Translations under genes and position numbers: made by a program
Part shown: positions 37,598 to 52,937 of the stretch, in pieces
How the letters are laid out: every line of letters starts with the position of its first letter
Numbering within the stretch: position 1 is the first letter of the stretch
The notes under the pieces: model-generated
Database searches by the model: none
What the model was told of the DNA's origin: nothing
What the model saw: the letters and a program-made list of their open reading frames with translations, nothing else
Assembly: GCF_000224415.1 (NCBI RefSeq)
Contig: NZ_AFXQ01000006.1
Coordinates: 1-64,000, forward strand
DNA length: 64,000 nucleotides
Reading direction: 5' to 3'
Source of the DNA: Citricoccus sp. CH26A
GTDB taxonomy: Bacteria > Actinomycetota > Actinomycetes > Actinomycetales > Micrococcaceae

Positions 37598-39535
37598 ATG
37601 TTGCAGTCCGTCATGAAGAACAGCCACGGGAGGCTCGTCTTCCCCTCCAATTTCATCCCGGAGCTGGATGTGACGGCACTGGACAGCCTGGACACGCTCG
37701 AGGAGGTCATCCAGCGGGACTTCGAGTCCAAGGCACCGAGCGGCACGGAGATCCTGCAGCGGATCGAGCAGGGCAAGTACGCCCGGCGCTCCGACCTGCT
37801 GCGCGACATCGCCATGAACCTGTTCTGGACGAACCGGTACGCGATGACGATGTACGACAAGCACGTGACCCGGTGGAAGGACGTGCCGCGCAACCGCGAG
37901 GACGTCTACATCCCCGCGCTGACCCCGTGGGAGGACGGCAGCCGGAAGGTCGAGGCCGTGCGCGAGGTCTACCCCACCCTGGACGCGCGGTGGGACGCGA
38001 CGATCGAGGACGAGGTCTTCGAGACGCTCTTCGACGTGTTCGCGCACCGGAAGTTCCACGCCACCGAGCTGTCCGCGATCAAGCCGACGGTCGGGCAGAT
38101 CCTGGCCGACCCGTCCCAGCTGGTGGCACGCATCACCGACTACGACCCCAACTACCCCGTGTTCCGGGACGAGGAGATCCTGGACGTCCACGAGGACGTC
38201 CCCCAGCTGGAGGCCCTGCGCCGCTGGTCGATGGTGCTGCACAACCAGTTCCCCTGGGACCGGTCGAAGACCGAGCTGGTCGAGGCCCGGGAGCTGCGGG
38301 ACGAGGACTACGTGATCGTCTACCGCCCCAAGAGCCGCGACGTCCAGCGCTTCATCCGCCGCGCCACCGCCGGCCACAGCGGACGCCGTCGCGCCGGGGC
38401 CCCGGCCGTCGAGGCCAAGGCCCCCGTCCGCCCGTACAAGCCCATCGTGGTGCGGGACCTGACCGTGCAGCCCCGGATCCTCTCCCTGGCGGTGGCCGGG
38501 GGCGAGGAGATCTGCACCAACGACGACCTGATCCGCAACTCCGCCTACAACTGGTCCCCGATGACCGCCGAGCAGATCGTCGACAAGACCGGGATCCGCG
38601 AGCGCCTCTACACCTTCTCCCAGGTGGAGGACCTGGCCCTGAACGCCGCCCGGTCCGCGCTGGACCACGCCGGCGTGGGGCCCGAGGAGGTCGGGGCGGT
38701 GATCGTGGCCACGTGCACCAACGACCGGTTGATGCCCTCGATCGCCACCTACGTCTCCGGCGAGCTGGGGATCCACCAGACCAACGCCTCCTACGACCTC
38801 ATCGCGGCCTGCGCGGGGCTGCCGTACGCGCTCGCCGAGGCCACGCGCATCCTGCAGGACGTCGAGCGCCCGGTGCTGGTGGTCTGCGCCGAGAAGTTCT
38901 CGGACAAGATCGGCAACGTCCGGCCCTCGCGGATGATCTTCGGCGACGGCGCCGCGGCCCTGCTCATCGGCGTCGCGCCCGAGGGCGAGACCCCGGACCT
39001 GGAGTACCTCAACACCTACGCGTCCGGCCCGGTGAGCCAGGTGAACTCGATCATCTGGCCCAACCCGGAGTTCGACAACAACCTCACCGTCTACGGGCCC
39101 GAGGTGAAGGACCTGGCCGGGCGGTACCTCGCCCAGATGCTGGGCGAGATCTCCGAGCTGCCGGATCCCGACGGGCGGGCCTCCTCCCTGCTGGACAGCG
39201 TCGAGCTGATCGTGCCCCACCAGGCCAACAAGTCCATGGTCATCGACCTGGCCACGAAGTCCGGCCTGACTCCCGAGCAGCTGTTCTTCAACATCGACCG
39301 GGTGGGGAACACCTCCTCCGCGTCCATTCCCCTGGCAATCTTCGACGCGGTCCGCGACGGCGTGATCGACCGGCCCACCCGGATCTTCGCGCCGGGCTTC
39401 GGCGCCGGATCGGTGGCCGGCTACGCGATCATGCGGGTCGACCCCGCCGTGATGGCCGCCCCGGCCGCCGCCGCCGACACCCACGTGTTCGAGCACGGGT
39501 CCTCCGTCGAGGACGTGGCCGTTGCCTTCAACTGA
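37598..39535 (+). CDS. 3-oxoacyl-ACP synthase III with a novel N-terminal domain
   Basis: 645 aa, nearly twice the normal FabH length. Residues ~280-645 are a ketoacyl synthase III: nucleophile Cys405 (DLIAACAGLPYA), His541 (VPHQANKS) and Asn571 (GNTSSASIP); the His-Asn spacing of 30 equals that of FabH. The first ~275 residues match no family I recognise; they are soluble, Trp/Asp/Arg-rich (LLRDIAMNLFWTNRYAMTMYD, RKFHATELSAIKPTVGQIL). Condenses acyl-CoA with a malonyl unit; together with the downstream carboxylase, which would make malonyl-CoA, it could form a dedicated acyl chain-starting module. GGAG lies about nine bases before the ATG; Met6 is an alternative start. Confidence 0.85.
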   Translation: MLQSVMKNSHGRLVFPSNFIPELDVTALDSLDTLEEVIQRDFESKAPSGTEILQRIEQGKYARRSDLLRDIAMNLFWTNRYAMTMYDKHVTRWKDVPRNREDVYIPALTPWEDGSRKVEAVREVYPTLDARWDATIEDEVFETLFDVFAHRKFHATELSAIKPTVGQILADPSQLVARITDYDPNYPVFRDEEILDVHEDVPQLEALRRWSMVLHNQFPWDRSKTELVEARELRDEDYVIVYRPKSRDVQRFIRRATAGHSGRRRAGAPAVEAKAPVRPYKPIVVRDLTVQPRILSLAVAGGEEICTNDDLIRNSAYNWSPMTAEQIVDKTGIRERLYTFSQVEDLALNAARSALDHAGVGPEEVGAVIVATCTNDRLMPSIATYVSGELGIHQTNASYDLIAACAGLPYALAEATRILQDVERPVLVVCAEKFSDKIGNVRPSRMIFGDGAAALLIGVAPEGETPDLEYLNTYASGPVSQVNSIIWPNPEFDNNLTVYGPEVKDLAGRYLAQMLGEISELPDPDGRASSLLDSVELIVPHQANKSMVIDLATKSGLTPEQLFFNIDRVGNTSSASIPLAIFDAVRDGVIDRPTRIFAPGFGAGSVAGYAIMRVDPAVMAAPAAAADTHVFEHGSSVEDVAVAFN

Positions 39536-39593
39536 GCACGTGGACCCCGACAACTCCCCCCAGCCCCGTGACGGAAAGACGGTGACGTCAGGA

Positions 39594-45113
<5,520 letters not shown>

Positions 45114-45117
45114 GGCC

Positions 45118-45149
45118 GGTGCGGGCCCGCTCCACCGCGGGCCCGCACC
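45118..45149. terminator. Hairpin after the carboxylase gene
   Basis: Perfect 13-bp arms, 45118-45130 and 45137-45149, six-base loop, four bases after the carboxylase stop. Confidence 0.7.
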
Positions 45150-45160
45150 ACCCGTGCACC

Positions 45161-45214
45161 AGGTGCGGGATCCGGCGCCGGGGACGTCCCCGGACGGCGA
45201 CGGATCCCGCACCT
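45161..45214. terminator. Second hairpin between convergent genes
   Basis: Perfect 13-bp arms (45161-45173 and 45202-45214) enclose the 16-base palindrome CCGGGGACGTCCCCGG (45178-45193). It faces the end of the glgC-like gene and probably terminates that transcript. Confidence 0.6.
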
Positions 45215-45239
45215 GACCTGTCCGGCCCGGCGGTCCGGG

Positions 45240-46430
45240 TCAGTGGCCGGTGGTCTCGTCGTCGCTGTCCGGGCCGCGGTCGGCCGGCACCAGGACGGTG
45301 ATGTTGCCGGGGCCGGGCCGGGTGCGGCCCGACCGGCCGGCCGGGATCTCGGCGCCGACGTCGGCGATCACCGATTCCAGCACCGCGCCGGCCGGCACGG
45401 TCGCCTGGCCCAGCAGGACCGACCGGGACACCCTGGCCCCGGCCTCCACGACCACGCCGGGCCCGATGACGCTGTGCTCGACCTCGCCGTGGATCCGGGC
45501 GCCGGCGGAGATGAGCGAGGTCGAGACGGTGGCCCTCGTGTCGATCCAGGCCGGGGGCGTGGACTCGGCGTTGGTGATCAACGGCCAACCGGGCCTGCTC
45601 AACTGCAGGCCCCGCTGCTCCAGCAGCTCCATGTGGGCCTTGAAGTAGGCGTCGATGGTCCCGATGTCCCTCCAGTACCCCTCGAGCCGGTACTCGTGGA
45701 CGCGGCACTCCTGGACGAAGTGCGGCAGGATCGTCTCCCCGTAGTCACCCAGGGAGGTGCCCTCCGGATCGTCTCGTTCCGCGGTGAGGCGGCGGGTGGC
45801 CCGGGCCAGGGCGGCGACGTCGAAGAGGAAGATCTCGGCCGCCACCAGGTTCCCGGCCGGGTCCTCGGGCTTGTAGTCGTAGTCGGTGACCGTGCCGTCG
45901 CGGGCCACCTGCACCACGCCGAACCGGGACGGGTCCTCGTCGGTCTCGGTGGTCACGACCGTCAGGTCCGAGCCGCGTTCGCGGTGCTGTTCCAGGGCCG
46001 GACCGAGGTCGAACTGGTAGAGGTGGTCGGCGCTGAGCACCACGACGGTCTCCGCGCCGAAGGCCTCCAGCAGGGACAGCTGCTGGAACAGGGCGTGGCC
46101 GTTGCCGGCGGAGAACCCCTCCTCGATGCGACCCTCCGCGGGGGGCAGGATCCGCAGGCCGTGGCGGGTTCCGTCCAGGTCCCAGGGCCTGCCCCCGGCC
46201 AGGTGCTGGTTCAGGGTGAAGGGACGGTACTGCTCGGCCACCCACACGTCCCGGAGCCCCGAGTGGGTCAGGTTGGACAGCACCACGTCGATCAGCCGGT
46301 ACTGCCCGGCGACGGGGACGGCGGGCTTGGACCGCGCATCGGTCAGCGGCGAGAGCCGTGATCCGCGGCCGCCGGCCAGCACCAGTGCCACTGTCCGGCG
46401 GGCGGGGTCGTCGGGGAAGGGGTCGGCCAT
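45240..46430 (-). CDS. glgC: Glucose-1-phosphate adenylyltransferase
   Basis: 396 aa. Nucleotidyltransferase motif VLAGGRGSRLSPLTDARSKPAVPVAGQYRLIDVVLSN (quoted parts: GGRGSRLSPLT and KPAVPVAGQYRLID), substrate segments EGFSAGNGHALFQQ, SADHLYQFD, YWRDIGTIDAYFKAHMELL, and a C-terminal left-handed beta-helix (VVVEAGARVSRSVLLGQATV). Makes ADP-glucose for glycogen. Slightly short for GlgC and without other glycogen genes nearby. The 176 bases upstream carry no obvious promoter. Confidence 0.85.
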   Translation of the reverse strand: MADPFPDDPARRTVALVLAGGRGSRLSPLTDARSKPAVPVAGQYRLIDVVLSNLTHSGLRDVWVAEQYRPFTLNQHLAGGRPWDLDGTRHGLRILPPAEGRIEEGFSAGNGHALFQQLSLLEAFGAETVVVLSADHLYQFDLGPALEQHRERGSDLTVVTTETDEDPSRFGVVQVARDGTVTDYDYKPEDPAGNLVAAEIFLFDVAALARATRRLTAERDDPEGTSLGDYGETILPHFVQECRVHEYRLEGYWRDIGTIDAYFKAHMELLEQRGLQLSRPGWPLITNAESTPPAWIDTRATVSTSLISAGARIHGEVEHSVIGPGVVVEAGARVSRSVLLGQATVPAGAVLESVIADVGAEIPAGRSGRTRPGPGNITVLVPADRGPDSDDETTGH

Positions 46431-46606
46431 GGCTCCTCCTGTCGCGTCGGCGTCCGTGCTCCCGGCGCCGTAGGTGGTCCCGGGACGCCCTGAGGTGGGC
46501 GGCCCGCAGGCTCACCACCGTGTCAGGCCCCGGCGTTCGTTCCGGCCCTCACGATAACCCGTGCGCAACCACCCCGTCAGCCGACCCCGCCCCGTCCGCC
46601 CGGCCG

Positions 46607-47632
46607 TCACCGTTGGCAGTGGGGGCACCAGAAGAGCACGCGCTCGGGGGTCCCGGACTCGAGGTCCCCGAACTGCTCGACGACGACCGGTCCGCCACAG
46701 CGCAGGCAGCCCTTCCGTTCCCGACCGTAGACCCAGTAGTTCGGCTGCCGGCGGGTGGGCAGCCCGGCACCGGCAGCACCGGCAGCGTTCGCGGCGCCCG
46801 CCGATCCGGCGCGGCCGCGCGGACCGCCGTCCACGGGAACCCCGCCCGGCGTGAACCGCGCGCCGCCCGCGTCCCGGCGGCCCCCCGCGCGGCGCACCTC
46901 CGGGGCGGGCCGCACCCGGACGCCGTAGGCGGCGTCGCCGTCGGGCAGGACCCCGGTGGTGCCCCGCGGCCCGGGACCGGTGTTGACCCGCATCAGGTCC
47001 CGTGCCAGCAGCACCAGTCCGGGCAGGTCCGGCACGGCACCCACCGGCCGGTGGGGGTGGAGCCCGGCCAGCAGCAGGGTCTCGCAGCGGTAGATGTTGC
47101 CGATCCCGGAGACCAGGCGCTGGTCCAGCAGGGCCAGCCCGATCGGTCGCTGCGGGTCCGCCTGCAGCCGCGCCACCGACTCCTGGAGCAACCGGGACGC
47201 CTCCGCGGGGTCCTCCCAGGCCGGATCGAGCAGGTCCGGTCCCAGGAAGGCCAGCCGCTCGGCGACGGAGGCCGTCGGCAGCACCTCCAGCAGCCCGAGC
47301 TGGAACCCGACGACCTGGTCCCCGGCCGTCTCCAGGACGCACCGGGCCTGCCAGCCGGGGGAGCGCCACCGGGGCCGGACCGGGCCGCCGTCGGGACCGG
47401 TGCGGGCGTACACGTCCCAGTGCCCCTCCATCTTCAGGTGGGACAGCACGGCGCGCTCACCGGTCTCGATCACGAGGTACTTGGCCCGCGGCCACACCGC
47501 GTCCACCGTGCTGCCGGACAGGTCGGCGGTGGCCAGCTGGGGGACCCGGAAGTCGGTGCGCAGCAGGGACTGCCCGGCCAGCACGGGGCGCAACCGGTTG
47601 GCCACCCGGACCAGGGAGTCACCCTCGGGCAT
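46607..47632 (-). CDS. nei: Endonuclease VIII-like DNA glycosylase (Fpg/Nei family)
   Basis: 341 aa, longer than usual (~260-290). Mature N-terminus PEGD (catalytic Pro and Glu), helix-two-turn-helix with LVSGIGNIYRCETL, and a C-terminal zinc finger CLRCGGP...CPHC. Removes oxidised pyrimidines and cuts the backbone. The extra length is an Ala/Gly/Arg-rich insert (~235-295) between the H2TH and the zinc finger. Lies 39 bases downstream of lhr, the same pairing seen in mycobacteria. Confidence 0.88.
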   Translation of the reverse strand: MPEGDSLVRVANRLRPVLAGQSLLRTDFRVPQLATADLSGSTVDAVWPRAKYLVIETGERAVLSHLKMEGHWDVYARTGPDGGPVRPRWRSPGWQARCVLETAGDQVVGFQLGLLEVLPTASVAERLAFLGPDLLDPAWEDPAEASRLLQESVARLQADPQRPIGLALLDQRLVSGIGNIYRCETLLLAGLHPHRPVGAVPDLPGLVLLARDLMRVNTGPGPRGTTGVLPDGDAAYGVRVRPAPEVRRAGGRRDAGGARFTPGGVPVDGGPRGRAGSAGAANAAGAAGAGLPTRRQPNYWVYGRERKGCLRCGGPVVVEQFGDLESGTPERVLFWCPHCQR

Positions 47633-47671
47633 GCCGGCCTCCGGGGCGCTCCCGTGAGGTCCTGGCGGGCC

Positions 47672-50600
47672 TCACGTCCGGAACCTCACGCCGGAGGGCG
47701 AGGAGTAGAAGCCCGCCTCCAGCAGCGCGGCGGCCAGGGCCGTGCCCGGTACCGGCAGGCCGTTGACCTTCTCCAGCGACATCTTCTCCACCCGCGCCGT
47801 GCGCAGTGCCCACGCCAGGGCCCGGGCCGTGGGCCCGAGCACGTCCGGGTCCTCGGAGAAGCACAGCAGGGTGCGCCCGCCGCGCTCCACGTACAGCACC
47901 AGCTCGCCGGAGACGAGCACGACGACGGCTCCGGCCTTGCGTCCCGGACGTTGGCCGGTGGGGCGCACCCCGTCCTGGCCGGCGGGGATCTCCGGCCACG
48001 GCAGGGCCGCGCCGTAGGGGTTGGCGGGATCCGTGGCGGCCAGCGCGACGGCGGGAGGACCGGGGTCAGGACGGGGGTTCCGTCCGGGCGGCGTCCAGGA
48101 GGCGGCGGCCGAGGGGGCCGGCGGGGACCACGTCGCACCGGCCGGGGTGCCGGGGGCGGCCGCCGTGGACGGACCCGCCGCGGGGGATTCGGCCACGTCC
48201 TGGCGGGCGAAGCCGCGCAACCGGTCCACGGTGGCCCCGGTGGAGAACTGGGCGGCGCCGAGGTGCTCGATGTAGTACCCGCGGCGGACCTGGCCGGCCT
48301 CCTCCATCCGGGTGAGGAGCCGGTACTGGGTGGCGAAGCCCCCGGGCACCTCCTCGGCCATGACCGAGCCCCGCGTGATGACGCCGTAGCGGTCCAGCAG
48401 GTACTCGGCGGCCGAGTGGGCCCTCAGGGTGGGGTCGGTGGCCGGGACCGGCAGCAACGACCACCGTCCCGCCGCCCGCGCGGCTCCCGTGGGCCCGAGC
48501 TCGGTGGGAAGACCCGTCCCGGAGGACCCGTGGAACGTCCCGTCGTCACCGGACAGGGCGGCGTCGAGGGAACCGGTGACCTCCTCGAGGCGCCGCAGCC
48601 GCGAGAGGCGGGCTCCGCGTCCGGGACGGGCGGGCCGGGCGCGGGGGGTGCGCGCCCGGGACTTGTGGGCGGTCCGCCCCTGGCCCAGCAGCCCGCGGAC
48701 CGGGGCCAGGGTGTCGTTGCCGACCCGACCGGCCCAGACCAGGTCCCAGAGGGCCGCGAGGACGTCCGCGTTCGTCGGGCGGTCGTCCTCACCGCTCCAG
48801 CTCTCGCGCACGCGGCCGGCGAGCGGGCCGAAGAACCAGGCCCCGCCGCCGTCGAGCACCTCCTGCAGCGACCGGTGCACCGGGTTCGGCTCGAAGTCCT
48901 CGGCGCGGGCCAGGCTCAGGTCCACCGAGTCGACGTGGTGGAACGCGATCCAGCCGTCGTTGCCGGCCGCCGCGGCGGTGCCGGACCAGAGGAACTCCCC
49001 GGTGGCCAGTAGCTCATCGAGCTGGGACGGGGCGTAGTCGCGCACGCGGGCCGGCAGCACGTGCGACTCCCACGCACTGGCCGGGACCGGCACGCCGGAG
49101 AGCTGGTCCAGGACGGTGGCCACACCGTCCCCGCCACGCAGGGTGGCCGGAGAGCCGCCGCCCGGGGCGGGATCCAGGTGCTGCCAGTCGGCGAGGAAGC
49201 GGGCGTAGGCGGGCTGCTCCACCGGCTCGACCTCGGCCCGCAGGGCGGCCAGCGAGCGGCGCCGGATGCGGCGCAGCACCTCGACCTCGCACCACTCGGT
49301 GTCCAGCGGCCCTGGCTGTCCCGTCCCGCCGGGACGGTAGCGTCCCTCGCTGACGCGGCGCTCGGCCGCGAGCCGTTGCAGGACCTGGAGCACGACGGCG
49401 GCGCCGAGCCCCAGCGCGGTGCCGGCCTCGGTGGCGGTGAAGGGGCCGTGGGTGCGGGCATAGCGGGAGACCAGGTCACCGAGGGGGTCGGTGACCGGTT
49501 CGATGAACGCCAGCGGGACGCCCATGGGCAGGGCGACGCCGAGGGCGTCGCGCAGGCGGGCGGCGTCCTCGATGGCGGCGTAGTGTTCCCGCCCGCCCAG
49601 CCGGATCCGCAGCGCCCGGTTCGCCGCGACCAGCTCGTCGAGCAAGGTGGCGGCCTGGTGTTCCGTCGCGGCACCGGCACCCGGTTCGGGGTCCTCGGCC
49701 TCCGGTGACTGCATGCGGGCGGCGGCCTCGGCGGCGGTCAGCGGGCCCAGCAGTCGCAACAGGTCCGCCAGTCCCTCGGTTCCCCTGACCCGCCGGGTGG
49801 GGGAGAGCCGCTGCAGGTCGGCCTCGACCGTGGCGATGACGCCCGGGTCCAGCAGGTCCGCCAGCTCGGCCCGGCCCAGCAGCTCGTTGAGCAGCCCGGG
49901 ATCCAGCGAGAGGGCGGCGGCGCGGCGCTCGGCCAGCGGGGAGTCGCCCTCGTAGATGAACTGGGCCACGTAGCCGAACAGCAGGGACTGGGCGAACGGG
50001 GAGGGGGACTGCGTGGTGGTCTCCACCAGGCGCAGGGACTTGTCCTCGATCCGCCCGGCCAGCCGCTTCAGGGCCGGCAGGTCGTAGACGTCCTGGAGGC
50101 ACTCCCGGACGGTCTCCAGGATGATGGGGAACTGCGGGTACTTCCGGGCGACCTCCAGCAGCTGGGCCGCCCGCTGGCGCTGTTGCCACAACGGTGAACG
50201 TTTGCGCGGGTCCCGCCGCGGCAGCAGCAGGGCGCGGGCGGCGTTCTCCCGGAACCGGGCGGCGAACAGCGCCGATCCGCCCACCTCCGCGGTGACGATC
50301 TCCTCCAGTTCCTCGGCCGTGAACAGGAACAGCTCGGCCCCGGGCGGTTCGTCCTCCATCATCGGCACGCGCAGCACGATCCCGTCGTCCGCGGCCATGG
50401 CCGAGCCGTCCATCCCGTACCGGGTGTGCAGCCGGGCGCCCACGGCCAGCGCCCACGGGGCGTGCACCGGCATCCCGTAGGGGGAGTGCAGCACCACGCG
50501 CCAGTCGCCCAGCTCGTCGTGGAAGCGCTCGACGACGAGGGTCTTCTCGGTGGGCAGCACCCCGGTCGCCTCGCGCTGCTCCGTCAGGTAGGCGGTGAGG

Positions 50601-52882
50601 TTGTCCCGGGCCCACTCGTCCAGGCCCGCGGCCTCCAACCGGTCCGCGGCCCGGGTCCCGGTGCCGGCGCCCCCGTCCTCGGCGAAGGGTTCCGAGGACG
50701 GCGCGGCCGCGGACTGCGCCGTCTCCACCTCGCGGCGGAAGGCCCCGACCGCCTCGCCCAGCTCGGCGGGGCGGCCCTCGGCGTCGCCGCGCCAGAACGG
50801 CAGCCGCCCGGGCTGGCCGAACGCCGGGATGACGAGCACCCGGTCGTGGGTGATGTCCTGGATCTGCCAGCTGGTGGCGCCCAGGACGATGACGTCCCCC
50901 ACCCGGGACTCGTAGACCATCTCCTCGTCCAGTTCGCCGACGCGGCGGCCGCCGGTGCGGGCGGTGCCGGCCGCCGTCGGGCCGTCCGCACCGGCGCCCG
51001 CCGCATCCTCGGAGCCGGCCAGGAAGACGCCGAACAGCCCGCGGTCCGGGATCGTGCCGCCGGAGGTGACCGCCAGCCACTGGGAGCCGTTGCGACCGGT
51101 CAGGGTACCGGCCTCGCGGTCCCAGACCACGCGGGGGCGCAGCTCGGCGAACTCGTCCGAGGGATAGCGGCCCGAGAGCAGGTCCAGGACGGACTCGTAG
51201 GCCGAGTGCGGCAGGGTCGCGAAGGGGGCGGTGCGGCGCAGGCGGTCGAACCAGGCCTCGGCGTCGAGTTCGTCCAGGGCGCAGGCCGCCACGGTCTGCT
51301 GGGCCAGGATGTCCAGCGGATTGGCCGGCACCGTGAGGGACTCGATCCTCCCGGCCAGCATCCGCTCCACCACGACCGTGGTGTCCACCAGGTCACCACG
51401 GTGCTTGGGGAAGAACCAGCCGGAGGAGGTCTCCCCGACCTGGTGCCCGGCCCGGCCTACGCGCTGCAGGCCCGAGGCCACCGACGGCGGCGACTCGACC
51501 TGGATGACGAGGTCCACGGCGCCCATGTCGATGCCGAGCTCGAGCGAGCTGGTGGCCACCACGCAGCGCAGCTGGCCGGTCTTCAGCGCGTCCTCGATGA
51601 GGGCGCGCTGCTCCTTGGAGACCGAACCGTGGTGGGCCCGGGCGAACTCGGTGCCGGTGCCCTCGGTGACCGTCCCGGCGGACTGGCCGGACCCGCCCAT
51701 CAGCTGGGCGGGAGCGTGTCCCGGGGCCGGCCGGTCTCCCCGGGCGCCGGGCACCGCCCCGGCCAGGACCTCACCGAGGCGTGCCGGTTCCTCCGGCCCA
51801 CCGCCGTGCCCACCGTCAGCCGCGTCCGCTCCGGCCTCCGCGTCCAGGGACGCGGCGAGCCGGCGCTCCTCCCAGATCTCGTTGAGCCGTCCGGTGAGCC
51901 GCTCGGCCAGCCGCCGGGAGTTCGCGAAGACGATGGTCGACCGGTTCCGTGCGACCAGGTCCACGATCCGTTCCTCCACGTGCGGCCAGATCGAGGCCTG
52001 GGCCTCCAGGCCGGAGCCGGGTCCGAGGTCGTGGGCGCCGGCCGCCGAGGGCAGCTCGGTCATGTCCGGCACCGGGACGGTGACGTGCACGTCCCAGGAC
52101 TTGGCCGACCCCGGGGCCACCACCCGGACCGGCTGGATGCCGCCGAGGAACCGGGCGACCTCCTCCTTCGGCTCCACGGTGGCGGACAGCCCGATCCGCT
52201 GGGCCGGGGCGGGGAGCAGGGCGTCGAGGCGCTCGAGGGACACGGCCAGGTGCGCGCCCCGCTTGGTCCCGGCCACCGCGTGGACCTCGTCCACGATGAC
52301 GGTCTCCACCCCGGCCAGCGTGGACCGGGCCTGGGAGGTCAGCATCAGGTAGAGCGACTCCGGGGTGGTGATGAGGATGTCCGGGGGATTGCTGACCAGC
52401 TGACGGCGCTCGCGGGCCGGGGTGTCACCGGAGCGCACGCCGACGCTGACGTCACGGGGTTCCTCGCCCAGTCGCCGGGCGGTCTGGGTGATGCCGATCA
52501 GCGGCGCCCGCAGGTTCCGCTCCACGTCCACGCCGAGGGCCTTGAGCGGGGAGACGTACAGCACCCGGGTGAGGTTCTTCGGTCGCTTCCCCGGGGCCGG
52601 AACGGGCAGGTCACCCGGCAGGGGGTCCTGTGCCGGGCCGGAGGGCGGCGAGGTGTCCCCGGCAGGCCGCAGGAACCCGTCGAGGGCCCAGAGGAAGGCC
52701 GAGAGGGTCTTGCCGGAACCGGTCGGGGCGACCACGAGGGCGTGCTGGCCGCTGGAGATCGCGTCCCAGGCGCCGAGCTGGGCGTCCGTGGGCGCCGCGA
52801 AGGCTCCCGCGAACCACTCGCGGGTGGCGGGCGTGAAGCGGTCCAGGACCGCCTGCGCATCCGGGAGAACTGTCATCGGCAT
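47672..52882 (-). CDS. lhr: ATP-dependent DNA helicase Lhr
   Basis: 1736 aa superfamily-2 helicase. Walker A APTGSGKT (~52-59), Ia LYVSPLKALGVDVERNL, DEVH box VDEVHAVAGTKRG, SATVEPKE, QRVGRAGHQVGETSSG (motif VI), then the Lhr-specific winged-helix and beta-barrel core and a long C-terminal Lhr-CTD with winged-helix arrays. Translocates on single-stranded DNA and unwinds DNA or RNA:DNA in repair. The Met at 52882 is used; a second Met two codons on (52876) is equally possible. The in-frame upstream extension overlaps rlmH and is not coding. Several acidic Gly/Ala-rich inserts explain its size. Confidence 0.93.
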   Translation of the reverse strand: MPMTVLPDAQAVLDRFTPATREWFAGAFAAPTDAQLGAWDAISSGQHALVVAPTGSGKTLSAFLWALDGFLRPAGDTSPPSGPAQDPLPGDLPVPAPGKRPKNLTRVLYVSPLKALGVDVERNLRAPLIGITQTARRLGEEPRDVSVGVRSGDTPARERRQLVSNPPDILITTPESLYLMLTSQARSTLAGVETVIVDEVHAVAGTKRGAHLAVSLERLDALLPAPAQRIGLSATVEPKEEVARFLGGIQPVRVVAPGSAKSWDVHVTVPVPDMTELPSAAGAHDLGPGSGLEAQASIWPHVEERIVDLVARNRSTIVFANSRRLAERLTGRLNEIWEERRLAASLDAEAGADAADGGHGGGPEEPARLGEVLAGAVPGARGDRPAPGHAPAQLMGGSGQSAGTVTEGTGTEFARAHHGSVSKEQRALIEDALKTGQLRCVVATSSLELGIDMGAVDLVIQVESPPSVASGLQRVGRAGHQVGETSSGWFFPKHRGDLVDTTVVVERMLAGRIESLTVPANPLDILAQQTVAACALDELDAEAWFDRLRRTAPFATLPHSAYESVLDLLSGRYPSDEFAELRPRVVWDREAGTLTGRNGSQWLAVTSGGTIPDRGLFGVFLAGSEDAAGAGADGPTAAGTARTGGRRVGELDEEMVYESRVGDVIVLGATSWQIQDITHDRVLVIPAFGQPGRLPFWRGDAEGRPAELGEAVGAFRREVETAQSAAAPSSEPFAEDGGAGTGTRAADRLEAAGLDEWARDNLTAYLTEQREATGVLPTEKTLVVERFHDELGDWRVVLHSPYGMPVHAPWALAVGARLHTRYGMDGSAMAADDGIVLRVPMMEDEPPGAELFLFTAEELEEIVTAEVGGSALFAARFRENAARALLLPRRDPRKRSPLWQQRQRAAQLLEVARKYPQFPIILETVRECLQDVYDLPALKRLAGRIEDKSLRLVETTTQSPSPFAQSLLFGYVAQFIYEGDSPLAERRAAALSLDPGLLNELLGRAELADLLDPGVIATVEADLQRLSPTRRVRGTEGLADLLRLLGPLTAAEAAARMQSPEAEDPEPGAGAATEHQAATLLDELVAANRALRIRLGGREHYAAIEDAARLRDALGVALPMGVPLAFIEPVTDPLGDLVSRYARTHGPFTATEAGTALGLGAAVVLQVLQRLAAERRVSEGRYRPGGTGQPGPLDTEWCEVEVLRRIRRRSLAALRAEVEPVEQPAYARFLADWQHLDPAPGGGSPATLRGGDGVATVLDQLSGVPVPASAWESHVLPARVRDYAPSQLDELLATGEFLWSGTAAAAGNDGWIAFHHVDSVDLSLARAEDFEPNPVHRSLQEVLDGGGAWFFGPLAGRVRESWSGEDDRPTNADVLAALWDLVWAGRVGNDTLAPVRGLLGQGRTAHKSRARTPRARPARPGRGARLSRLRRLEEVTGSLDAALSGDDGTFHGSSGTGLPTELGPTGAARAAGRWSLLPVPATDPTLRAHSAAEYLLDRYGVITRGSVMAEEVPGGFATQYRLLTRMEEAGQVRRGYYIEHLGAAQFSTGATVDRLRGFARQDVAESPAAGPSTAAAPGTPAGATWSPPAPSAAASWTPPGRNPRPDPGPPAVALAATDPANPYGAALPWPEIPAGQDGVRPTGQRPGRKAGAVVVLVSGELVLYVERGGRTLLCFSEDPDVLGPTARALAWALRTARVEKMSLEKVNGLPVPGTALAAALLEAGFYSSPSGVRFRT

Positions 52883-52937
52883 CAGCGTACGCCCCGGCGC
52901 GGACACCGGAACGGGGGCCGGGACGGCCGCTCGGTGC

